Positions 53,461-62,361 of a stretch of 64,000 nt of DNA are shown here, one piece after another. Source of the DNA: Phytophthora colocasiae. Lineage: Eukaryota > Oomycota > Peronosporomycetes > Peronosporales > Peronosporaceae. Location of the stretch: the NCBI GenBank assembly GCA_018806915.1, contig JAGKQI010000078.1:682001-746000 (forward strand). Reading direction: 5' to 3'. Both the position numbers and the translations under genes were made by a program. Numbering within the stretch: the stretch's first letter is position 1; each line of letters starts with the position of its first letter. Below the pieces are notes generated by a model. That model saw nothing but the letters and a program-made list of their open reading frames with translations, did no database searches and was not told the origin of the DNA.

Positions 53461-55110
53461 TGAGACCCTCGCCGGGGTCGTGAGAGTGTTGGTGAGAGTG
53501 AGGGTTCCTTGCGTGGGCCGTCGGATGTCCTTCTGGTCCTCACAGGAGCGCTTGAGAGTCGAACGTTTTCCGGTGAACACTTGTGTACACCAGAGATTTC
53601 TGAAGTCAGAAGAGAGATTAATACAAAGGGAAGTCCAGTAATTAGACTTCCGAGATAACCGCAATATAGAGTTCCGATATACAAATATGTAGCTGCTCTT
53701 ATTCTTTCCTGGCCCTTGAGCAGTGGGCTAGTTCTCCAGGTCAACTAGGGAAATGTTCACCAGACACCTGGTCTGTCTGGTATTCCCGTAACTTTCGCGC
53801 ACCACCCTCTAATATATAGAGGGAAAATAAACCAATACACTATCAGTTATATAACAGTCTACCGAGCGTCTTGAGAGCGACTGTCTAGCTCCCAAAACCT
53901 GTCCAAACGTACAATATGAAATGGGCTACCGTTAGAGACAAGACAAACGACCCAACTAGTAAATGGAATAGGTGGGTCCTCTCAGGTCTCTACGTTACGC
54001 TGATCTCCACCTAAAGGGGCTTGATAGGTGAGAGATCACACGACTCAAAGCTTTGTCGTGGCCTTACACTTCCGAAGAACCGACGAATCGACCTTGGGGT
54101 TGTAACGCAAATTTAACTCGGGGGTACCGATCAAATTGAACTCTGGTTATCTATCTCGTATCTCTCTGTCTTCTGTCTTCCATATTCTCATATACACTTA
54201 GTCTCAGTATAACTCAGGAACTTTCACTTGGGCTCACTATGGTAGTCGATGCTGCAGATCTTGTCGAGTCGACACTTAATGATGTCATTACAGGGATGAG
54301 CAGGTTGCGTTTCACTTGATTGCGTGAGGTCGTGTTGGGTACACTTGGTTTCAGTATGGGGGTGGACTTCAGAGTGTCAGAGTCTGGTATCCTGTTCATC
54401 AGGGTCTGGAATCATGTGCGTCGGAGACATGTTCATCGGAACCATGTACTCCGGAATCATGTACATCAGAGTAGTAAATACCAGAGTCGTGACACTTGGG
54501 TCTGTTCATCGGAGTCTTGTACGTCAGAGTCTGTTCATCGGAAACTGGTAAATGTCTGGAATATTGCTTGTATAAGCCGGACACATCAGACTTGTTTACC
54601 AGAATCATGTTCGTCAGACTCATGTACGTCGGACTTCATGTACGTCGGACTTCATGTACGTCGGACTTCATGGTGTGGTATCAGAGTTTCCATGCGTGAT
54701 ACCAGAAATCCATGAGTGTTTTTAGGGTGCGGAGCACGTATGCTACAACGCACGAAGTCCAATCGGGATATGCGCGGGGTGCGCTACGTCCGGTGCGCGA
54801 TACTTGGTATCTTGTGGGTATAACTGTATTCCTTGAACCATCATCGTCACACAGGACGGCAACGGGATGAGGTCTCTCAGAGATACATTCTTCTGAGAGA
54901 CTTTCTGCCAACCTTTAGGCACTCATCGTCGGGGAAAGTCCGGTGATCAGACTGAGTGTTATTGTCTCTCGGAGTTTGTGCACTTTTCCGAGGAACACTT
55001 CTGATCTCTTGGGCCCCTTTGCAGTACAGGTGAAGGTTAATACAGTATATAAAGCAGTTTTCTTCCACAGACCCATCATATTGTCACACGGGACATAACC
55101 TCGTCCCACA
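53461..55110 (-). repeat. presumed 3' LTR of the minus-strand element
   Basis: On the minus strand it begins TGTGGGACGAGG at 55110, directly after a purine tract. It contains a TTTATATAC promoter-like site near 55042-55052 and many copies of a 15-16 bp repeat. The distal boundary lies at about 53435-53465 and is uncertain. No long coding frame is convincing. The partner LTR is off-window. Confidence 0.5.
54391..54668. repeat. array of degenerate 15-16 bp repeats TGTNCRTCRGA
   Basis: About 13 copies of a motif such as TGTTCATCGGA, TGTACATCAGA or TGTACGTCGGA lie in 280 bp. They include a run spaced 15 bp (54428-54472) and three perfect 16-bp units CATGTACGTCGGACTT at 54621-54668. Confidence 0.75.
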
Positions 55111-55124
55111 TCTCCCTTTCTCCC
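55111..55124 (-). promoter_or_regulatory. polypurine tract candidate
   Basis: On the minus strand GGGAGAAAGGGAGA directly precedes TGTGGGACG, the presumed start of the 3' LTR. This is the position and composition expected for the plus-strand primer of reverse transcription. Confidence 0.55.
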
Positions 55125-55256
55125 ACAATCCAGTATGTGTCCAATCACATCACAGCGTAACGTCCATATCCACTCAAAAAATCGTAATTAGCAACGTGTC
55201 AACCGCCCCTCCTGGTCATAATTCGTCAGTGCGGAACTTTCTCCAAACTGAGCATC

Positions 55257-58200
55257 ATGGCCAGGACAGTACGTCAGAGGTCCCGTGAACATAGTGTAGC
55301 TGTGACGCTCTCAAAACTTCCGGGGTCTCAAAGTCTCTGGTGTCCTGTCGCTCAATCTGATTCCATCAGACTCAGAAATAGCCAACTGTCGTATCCCACA
55401 AACGGGCACATCCCGATTTCCTTTCTGACGCACACTTCGGAAGAAGATCCTGCAGCCATGAGTTCCCCATCGGCTTCTACTATTGGCGACGCCTCGGGCA
55501 CTGGGCCCGCTTCGGCATCTGTAGCATCGCGAGGTGGTGGTGACGGTACTTCCGCATCACCTGGTGGCAGCTCAAGCGCCCCAGCCTCACAGTCGAGCGC
55601 GTCCGCCGCTCCGAAGCAGGGCGTTGATGCTGCTGACAGCGATGATCACGTGAGCGGACCTGGTACGTCGGCGGCTTCCGCTACTGCGGGTTCGACTCTT
55701 GGCGTCTTGTCTTCGCTTCACAGAGGCCCCCACATTCTCTCCACCGCCGAGGTGGACGATCTGTTTGGACCTGGGCAACAACCGTTGGACGAAGAGAAGT
55801 CCGACGTCCCTTCCAACTGGGTGGATCCTGAGCCACGACCTGAGGGGCAACCATTCTTGGTTGGTGTTCCGGCGCTCGCCGAGGACTTCTGTGTGGGCAA
55901 CCACATCGCGAATATCTATGGTGGGCCTGGTGTATTAGTTGGCCTTGAAGGCTTCACACCGGCAGACATCTCGGAGCTCGAGCGTGTCATCCCCGACTTC
56001 ACTGAAAGTCAGATGCTTGTTCCCCACGTGGATAGCCGTAACCGCATGAGTCTTGAGGCGCACATGGGAGCCGTTGACGTCCTCCGGGAATTGGCGGCAA
56101 TCCTCCTGCACCTCCCTCATCAGCGCCTCGCCGAGCGGGTGTACAAGACATCGGGTTACCTGAAGCAGATGGCTGGCGCTCACCGTCGGCTTCGACTCCA
56201 AGTAGAGTCCCAGGGCGGTGCATCTCTGGTGGACACGGCCGCTATCCAGAACGAGTCCGAAGATCTCAAGCGTCAGTGGGTCTTCAACTGCCAGTATTGG
56301 CGCCATGAAGTACTGGACGCCCGGCGTACTGCTGGCGAGACCGAAGATCGTGTGAACGCGGAGTCCAAGAACCTCGCGTCGCACTATCAGGACCAGATCG
56401 ATGCCCTGGAAGCTGAGAAGTCGGCCTTGGAGGAACGCCTGGAGGACTCTCAAGCGGAGGTCCGGTTGCTGAAGGCTCGCCCCACGACCACAGCCACAGA
56501 CTCCTGGGGTTTTCTGGAATACCTGTTTGAACACGGGGAGTTGAACGGCAGTTGGGTGCGTCTTCGGGAGCTTCTGGTGAACTTCCAAGAGGGCAAGGCG
56601 CCGCCAGGAGACTGGGATACCATCATCAACGTGACTGCAATGGATCAGCGCAAGGCGGAAATCCCTGACTTCTCCAAGCGTCTGGCTAAACATCGGTCCG
56701 ATCAAGCAGCAGCGGCCAAGAAATCGACCAAAGTGCTGGATCTGACGGGTGCTGGCAGTGGTGTGAAGGTCTCCGGTGAACATGCGGGTGGCCCCGAGAA
56801 ATCAGGCACTCGCCCGGTGAACAGGTCTGGGTCGCCCACCAGGTCGCCCAAATCTTCCAGATCTCCACCACTCAAGCCCAACCGGCCGTCTGGGAAACAT
56901 CGGGTTCGTGTTCCTCAGGATCGCCCCAAGAATTACACGCCTGGTATCGATTCAGTGCGTCCGGCGAACGCCAAGTCTCCGGTGTCCAAGGACGCGGTTC
57001 ACACCACGTTACCGGCTGGAGTCGTCTGGGAAGAAGTTCGTCCGGACTTGCGCTTGGCTCTGCTCGCCGGCATTTCTTACGAGACAGCGATGAAGTGGCT
57101 GCGCACGGACAAGCCCGCCCACAGCCTGTTCACGGGGCGCCCCTTGGTAAAAATGCTAGTGAGCATGATGTACTGGCGCAAGCTGAATCAGACCCCGTGG
57201 ACCTCGTACGTCCCAGAGACGTATTACAAGATGGCTGAGGAAGAACTGCGCCGGCTTCGGAAGAACGATGTGGAGCCACCGGTCTGGGAGGCGCTGGATG
57301 CTCACGTTCCATATCCTATCAGTGAGCCTGAGTCCACAGAGGATGACCCTCAGAAGGACCCGGACTTCAAGGAGTCTGGTGAACAAGAGTCTGCATCCAG
57401 TGACAGCGAGTCTGACGACGAAAAGTCGAGCGGCAACAGCGATGACTCTGACGACGATGAGTCTGATGATCATTCGCACGCCGGCAACAAGCGTCCACGG
57501 GACTACGAGTCCAGCGACTCGGATGACTCGGGTCCAATAATCCCCACCAAGAAGTCCAAGCGGGATAGTGTGCACGAAGCATCCCGAACCAAGTCAGGCA
57601 GTCAAAAGTCCGGTGGCACCTCCACGTCAAGTCCCAAGAGCAAGAAGTCCGGTGGTTCGCCCAAGTCAAGTTCCAAGGACAAGAAGTCTCAAGACTCCAA
57701 GTCAACTAAGAGTTCTTCGGGCAAGCGACCTTCTGGTAAACTCCGGAAGTCAAGTCTGGTGTCCAAGTCATACAAGTCGCTGACGCCAAAGGAATTACTG
57801 ACGATCGAGGCCCCGGACACACATTGTTCTTCGTGGCTGTACTACGGCATTCCGGTTCAGCCGACAAGTGACACCAAGACGTCCATCGGGCAAACCCCAG
57901 GGTTCCCAGACTTCGAGCCCCACAGACACAGTCTGGCACGCCTCAAGAAACGTTGGAACTCCAAGAAGTATCAAGCCCTGCTGGACGAAGTGCCAGCGCC
58001 CTGGGACGTCATGTACCAGAACCGTCGGACCGAACTGTACTTTCACCGGCGTGAAGACCTCTGTCCCTTGGTTCAGGCGGACATCGAAGAACTCGCGTCT
58101 CGCATGCGCAAGCACGCCCAAGCGCTGTGGGAACGCACTCACTGGGTGATCATGGATCCCGACGAGGACCTGCTGTCCGGTGAACAGCACAAGGAACGTG

Positions 58201-58544
58201 GGCTCCGACGTGCATCTTTACTGCGCCAATATCGAGGGGCAGTTTCCAAGATTCTGAAGCACAAGGATTTCCCGGAGACGCTCATGTTCGAGCCTGGTAT
58301 CTGGAAGGTCCCGGACAAATATTGTCCATGGATCTGGCAGGACCCACGTGCACGTGACATCGGAGGTCCCAAGTGCCTGAGCTTGCGCAAGCAACTCGAA
58401 GCTATCGACTCAGCGGAACCGGCGCGCACGCAGTGGGCCACAGCGTCTTCCGACAGGGACTGGATGGAATTCGTGCCATCCGATCTCCGGAAACAAGCTC
58501 TGACGCCTGCTGAACGCGCCGAAAATCCTGTCTCTCTGAAGTAA
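55257..58544 (+). CDS. 1095-codon ORF antisense to the minus-strand element, unrecognised
   Basis: The ATG is at 55257; a second in-frame ATG at 55458 (MSSPSASTIG) is as plausible because the low-complexity Ser/Ala/Gly-rich start follows it. Residues about 175-330 are a soluble, mostly helical-looking segment. About 335-410 looks like a coiled coil (DQIDALEAEKSALEERLED). Basic Ser/Pro-rich sequence follows, then a compact block near 580-680 (MKWLRTDKPAHSLF), a strongly acidic Ser/Asp stretch with KRPRDYESSDSDD, a Lys/Ser-rich run, and a conserved-looking C-terminal block (WVIMDPDEDLLSGEQ). No RT, integrase or zinc knuckle is seen. It converges on pol with 382 bp between. Nuclear or nucleic-acid binding is a guess from composition. 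Confidence 0.7.
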   Translation: MARTVRQRSREHSVAVTLSKLPGSQSLWCPVAQSDSIRLRNSQLSYPTNGHIPISFLTHTSEEDPAAMSSPSASTIGDASGTGPASASVASRGGGDGTSASPGGSSSAPASQSSASAAPKQGVDAADSDDHVSGPGTSAASATAGSTLGVLSSLHRGPHILSTAEVDDLFGPGQQPLDEEKSDVPSNWVDPEPRPEGQPFLVGVPALAEDFCVGNHIANIYGGPGVLVGLEGFTPADISELERVIPDFTESQMLVPHVDSRNRMSLEAHMGAVDVLRELAAILLHLPHQRLAERVYKTSGYLKQMAGAHRRLRLQVESQGGASLVDTAAIQNESEDLKRQWVFNCQYWRHEVLDARRTAGETEDRVNAESKNLASHYQDQIDALEAEKSALEERLEDSQAEVRLLKARPTTTATDSWGFLEYLFEHGELNGSWVRLRELLVNFQEGKAPPGDWDTIINVTAMDQRKAEIPDFSKRLAKHRSDQAAAAKKSTKVLDLTGAGSGVKVSGEHAGGPEKSGTRPVNRSGSPTRSPKSSRSPPLKPNRPSGKHRVRVPQDRPKNYTPGIDSVRPANAKSPVSKDAVHTTLPAGVVWEEVRPDLRLALLAGISYETAMKWLRTDKPAHSLFTGRPLVKMLVSMMYWRKLNQTPWTSYVPETYYKMAEEELRRLRKNDVEPPVWEALDAHVPYPISEPESTEDDPQKDPDFKESGEQESASSDSESDDEKSSGNSDDSDDDESDDHSHAGNKRPRDYESSDSDDSGPIIPTKKSKRDSVHEASRTKSGSQKSGGTSTSSPKSKKSGGSPKSSSKDKKSQDSKSTKSSSGKRPSGKLRKSSLVSKSYKSLTPKELLTIEAPDTHCSSWLYYGIPVQPTSDTKTSIGQTPGFPDFEPHRHSLARLKKRWNSKKYQALLDEVPAPWDVMYQNRRTELYFHRREDLCPLVQADIEELASRMRKHAQALWERTHWVIMDPDEDLLSGEQHKERGLRRASLLRQYRGAVSKILKHKDFPETLMFEPGIWKVPDKYCPWIWQDPRARDIGGPKCLSLRKQLEAIDSAEPARTQWATASSDRDWMEFVPSDLRKQALTPAERAENPVSLK

Positions 58545-58926
58545 GTACGCCAGAAGTCCGGTGTACTCTTCGCGACATCTCCGGGGAACTACACTTCTTC
58601 TTCCAGAACAACTTAGTCGTCTGCATATCGTAGCGTAGTAACAATTCCAAATATAGTTCCCCGACGACCTTCTCCTTTAACATCCTCATATGTCGTTCAG
58701 TAATCCTCTTCTCATAGCATCATCATAATCCACTTCGTAAAATTCCATCATACACACACAACCACAAAATCATCTCCATACAAATTCACATAACAATCAC
58801 CATCTCTGGGAGTCACGTATTCCCGAAATCATTTTCCGAAAGACATGTCTCTCAGACACCTCATCTCTGAAATACATCGTCTGGTGAACATCACTGTTCA
58901 CCAGAGTTTTCAGAATAGATTAGAGT
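58545..58926. other. spacer between the convergent antisense ORF and pol
   Basis: The spacer is AT-rich and non-coding, with stop codons in all frames. It holds the perfect hairpin at 58880-58905 next to the pol stop. Nothing else is recognised. Confidence 0.6.
58880..58905. terminator. perfect hairpin between convergent ORFs
   Basis: TCTGGTGAACA (58880-58890), a 4-nt loop, then its exact complement (58895-58905). It lies about 21 nt beyond the pol stop codon on the minus strand and is built from two copies of the element's own motif. A role in 3'-end formation is inference. Confidence 0.45.
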
Positions 58927-61900
58927 TTAAACTCTGGGGTGATCGTCTCCAGCTTGCATTGCTTGGAAACGAGCTCGCGCTCGTGCGCTCTGATTGAACT
59001 CATACAGTAAAGCGCCACAGTTCAGCTTTGACAAGGGTAGCCACTCTGTCTCGTCGTACCCCTTCCACTTGACCAGGTATTCGCGAAGTCTCTTGGAGGT
59101 CCTGGTACGCTTGCTCCACCGAGTGTCAAGTATCTTTTCCACTTCGTATTCATCATTCTCGGTGTCGGGCTCCAAACTGTCTTCTGGTAACAGCGCTGCA
59201 TCAAAGTCATCATCCTCGCGGATATCAAGCTCCACAGTTGGTCTTCTGGGAAACAAGGCTCTCGGTTTCAGGCGACTTATATGCACCCAAGGGTTCACCC
59301 GATACCCGGTGTCCCCGACCTTCAGTTTCACACGAAAATCATCTAGCATCTCTTCAATCCGGAAAGGACCATGCCACATGTGTGCGAGTTTCCGACTCAG
59401 CCCCGTTTGTACCTTGGGGATGTATAGCCACACGGCATCACCGACGGCAAATCCGGACTTCAGACGTTCCGACAACTCCTTCCACTTTCGGGTCTGTTCT
59501 TCAGAACGCTCCCGCTTGGCCTTCTTCTGAAGTTCTTCAGCACAGGCTTGAGCGTAGCTGTAATCTCGTTGCATCTTCCGACGCCACTCATAAGCAGTGC
59601 GCTCTTGTACACCAGAAGGCTTTGGACCAAGCATCGCGGACACAGTCCCATGAGCATCCCATCCGTGCACCAGAAAGAAAGGTGTTTCCAGACGGGTCGC
59701 ATCAAAGGAAGTGTTCAATGCGAACATCAGACGTTCGGCGTGGTCATCCCAGTCACTCTGATCAGCTTCGGCGATGTAGGCCTTGATGGCGCGCACGACC
59801 GTCTGAACAGACCGTTCTTGCTGGCCGTTCGCCTGAGGACGGTACGCCAGAGTCGCGCGCTGTCTGCTTCCCAGGAGATCCCGGAAACACCTGAATACTT
59901 CACTCATGAACCGAGGGTCCTGATCATGACGTATCAGGGAACTAGCTCCGAAGTTCCGGAAGACACGTTCCTCGTAGGCCTCAGCGACATCTTGAGCCGT
60001 AGTAATACTCATGGGCTTGCACATCACATATCCTGAGAACATGTCTTGGAACAACAACAGGAACGTGTTGCCTCTGGCAGACTTTGGCATGTGCGTCACG
60101 AAATCCATGGACACCACCTCAAAAGGTCGACTGGGTTCGATGTTACCGGGCGACGGTCCAGGATTCGGGGGACGCCCCTTGCCACTTGCACAGTCCATAC
60201 ACTCTTTGACGAACCTTTCCACATCAGCGTACATATCAATCCAGTAGAACTCGGAGCTCAGCTTCTCGAACGTACGTTTGATTCTCTGGTGAGCACCCTG
60301 GTAATCCCCATGAGCATAATGCAACATATCAGCATGCAAGTCTCTGGGGACCACAAGTCGGAGCTCATCAACCATGTCTCTCGGACGTTCCCTGGTAGCA
60401 CGGCTGAGGCGGTACAAAACGTCTCTGGAATCCAAGATGAAATCATCGGCGATCCTGGCAAGCTTCCTTACTCGGGGTCGTGGTAGATCTCCCACGTCAC
60501 CCTTAAGGAACTTGATGAGTTCTGCCAGATGAACATCTTGAGTCTGGTGAACTTTGATCCGCCGCCAGCGTTCTTCCTGAAACTCCAATGGGCCCATGGG
60601 TTCACGAGCCTCCGCGTCATCTGGTAGGTTTGCTTCTTCCTGATCGCGTGCACGAGTGATGGCAACAAGCACCTTGGCAGCATGAGGCAGGGGCGCAGAC
60701 TCTGGCCCTGGGTCATCCATCTCCGGTGTACAATCATGTTCACCAGAGGTCCGGTGAACATCGTCCGGAGTTTCAGAAGACATCCCTTCGGGAGGCTTCA
60801 TCAGTTTCTCTGGGATCTTGGACACCAGTTTTAGATGAGTCAGTTCGTCAGGGTCTTGGACCTGCCAGGACTCGCCAAGAACAAGGGTCTTGGACGTCAA
60901 ATAGTCCGCTGCTTGATTGAACTCACGCTTCACGTGCACTAGCTTCAGAGACTGAAACTTGATCTTCAGAGACTCAAACTCGGCCAATTTCCGCTGCAGG
61001 TTCGGCTGATTACAATTGATCAGACCTTGAGCTTGCTGGATAGCGATACGAGAGTCTCCGACAACCACCAAGTCTCGGATGCCACGTTCCAAAGCTAACT
61101 CCAATCCATTGATCAGACCACAGTACTCTGAGTCATTCACAGTGACGTCTTTCAGAGCGAACCCTTGGGCTTCCAGGATGTTCCACCCCGGGAGCTCCCA
61201 GAGCACACATCCGCAGCTTCCCAGGCGAGTGGATGTCTTGGCGGCACCATCAAAACTTAGAACGCAACCTCGGTAATCAGCCTCTAGCATCTCCACGCTA
61301 ATGGGTGCTGGAGGTTTGGCTCGCCCCTTGACGGGGATGAGGTTTTCAGAAACCTCATCGAGGTGTTCACGGGGCGTGATGCCCGCTCCAAGAATGGCCG
61401 TGAGACCATCTTCATCTCGTTGGATCCTGCGAATTTCCAAGTTCCAATGTGACAATTTCAATCCCCACTTCACGTTCCGACCATCAGCCGAACTGGATGA
61501 CAGGAGCCATTTCAGCACCGAATGTCTGGTGTACACCGTGATCACGGGACTCGTGTTTACCAGAGCCCGAAAGTTCTCCAGAACCCTGAGGATCGCTATG
61601 ACCTCTTTCTCTGCGATGTGATACCGGAGCTCCGCCTCATTCAACACACGTCCAGTGAACCGTACGGGGTGTATCACTCTATAGTACTCCTGTCCCAAGA
61701 CGGCTGAAGCAGCCCACGGGCTCGCATGAGGTATAATGACGAACGGTCTGGTGCGATCTGGGTGTCTGAGGAGCGGTGTCGAGACAATCTTGCGCTTCAG
61801 AATCTCAAAGGCTTCCTTAGCTCGAGCCAAATCTCGACCAGCACGAATCTGTTCATCAGACAACTCGTAGAGCACAGCAGCGATCACCGGTAAGTCTTCG

Positions 61901-62361
61901 ATAAACTTGTTGTAATAATTCAGACTTCCCATGAAACTCTGTACTCCCTTGAGTGTCGACGGAAACGGCAATTCTTCCACTCCCTTGACGATCTTCGGCG
62001 TGGCTCTCAGTCCTTCAGCACTGATCTCATGCGACAGATAAGGAATCGTCAGCTTCCCGAACTCGCTCTTGGGCAAGCTCACAGAAATGTTCCAGTATCT
62101 GAGTCTGAAAAGCAAGGCATTCAGGTCTTCACAAAGTTGATCCCAGGTGGGCGCCCCATGAGCAATGTCGTCAATGTAGGAACTTCGACCGAGTACCGGT
62201 CCCATGAAGGACGGGACTGGGATGTTCCTCTGAAAGACAGTCATTTGGTCGGTGAGCACCGGAACCTCTGGCATGTGTTCATCAGAGTTCTGAAGTTGTT
62301 CACCAGACATCAGACCATGTACGTCAGAGTTCTGGGGTTCTAACTTCAGGAATTCCAGCAC
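58927..62361 (-). CDS. pol, 3' part: RT end, RNase H, second RNase H-like region, integrase, chromodomain
   Basis: The frame runs 1144 codons. The reverse transcriptase active site YIDDIA is near residue 63-68. A tether and first RNase H-like region (RPFVIIPHA ... AVLGQEY, then YTRHSVLKWLL) follow. A second RNase H-like fold shows SFDGAAKTS, NDSEYCGLINGLELAL, VVGDSRIAI and NQAADYL, which fits a D-E-D-D set. The integrase has its H-H-C-C finger (HYAHGDYQGAH...CMDC) and D-D-E residues in SMDFVTH, HDQDPRF and NGQQERSVQ. A C-terminal chromodomain (YEVEKILD...YLVKWKGYDETEWLP) is typical of chromoviruses. Additional archaeal-type RNase H in oomycete Ty3/gypsy elements has been described, as I recall. 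A missing base near 62380 separates this part from the upstream frame. Confidence 0.9.
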   Translation of the reverse strand: MLEFLKLEPQNSDVHGLMSGEQLQNSDEHMPEVPVLTDQMTVFQRNIPVPSFMGPVLGRSSYIDDIAHGAPTWDQLCEDLNALLFRLRYWNISVSLPKSEFGKLTIPYLSHEISAEGLRATPKIVKGVEELPFPSTLKGVQSFMGSLNYYNKFIEDLPVIAAVLYELSDEQIRAGRDLARAKEAFEILKRKIVSTPLLRHPDRTRPFVIIPHASPWAASAVLGQEYYRVIHPVRFTGRVLNEAELRYHIAEKEVIAILRVLENFRALVNTSPVITVYTRHSVLKWLLSSSSADGRNVKWGLKLSHWNLEIRRIQRDEDGLTAILGAGITPREHLDEVSENLIPVKGRAKPPAPISVEMLEADYRGCVLSFDGAAKTSTRLGSCGCVLWELPGWNILEAQGFALKDVTVNDSEYCGLINGLELALERGIRDLVVVGDSRIAIQQAQGLINCNQPNLQRKLAEFESLKIKFQSLKLVHVKREFNQAADYLTSKTLVLGESWQVQDPDELTHLKLVSKIPEKLMKPPEGMSSETPDDVHRTSGEHDCTPEMDDPGPESAPLPHAAKVLVAITRARDQEEANLPDDAEAREPMGPLEFQEERWRRIKVHQTQDVHLAELIKFLKGDVGDLPRPRVRKLARIADDFILDSRDVLYRLSRATRERPRDMVDELRLVVPRDLHADMLHYAHGDYQGAHQRIKRTFEKLSSEFYWIDMYADVERFVKECMDCASGKGRPPNPGPSPGNIEPSRPFEVVSMDFVTHMPKSARGNTFLLLFQDMFSGYVMCKPMSITTAQDVAEAYEERVFRNFGASSLIRHDQDPRFMSEVFRCFRDLLGSRQRATLAYRPQANGQQERSVQTVVRAIKAYIAEADQSDWDDHAERLMFALNTSFDATRLETPFFLVHGWDAHGTVSAMLGPKPSGVQERTAYEWRRKMQRDYSYAQACAEELQKKAKRERSEEQTRKWKELSERLKSGFAVGDAVWLYIPKVQTGLSRKLAHMWHGPFRIEEMLDDFRVKLKVGDTGYRVNPWVHISRLKPRALFPRRPTVELDIREDDDFDAALLPEDSLEPDTENDEYEVEKILDTRWSKRTRTSKRLREYLVKWKGYDETEWLPLSKLNCGALLYEFNQSARARARFQAMQAGDDHPRV

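Noticed and set aside
54391..54668. Regularly spaced short repeats that might suggest a CRISPR array
   Set aside because: Units are degenerate, spaced only 15-16 bp apart with almost no spacers, and the setting is a eukaryotic retrotransposon.
54214..55068. Small open frames in the presumed LTR of the minus-strand element
   Set aside because: They are short, repetitive, without recognisable domains, and arise from the repeat array.
58880..58905. Bacterial-style intrinsic terminator
   Set aside because: No following U run in a bacterial setting and the genome is eukaryotic; it is kept only as a hairpin of unknown function.
59022..60920. Plus-strand frames opposite pol
   Set aside because: They are shadows of the pol coding sequence without domains or consistent composition.
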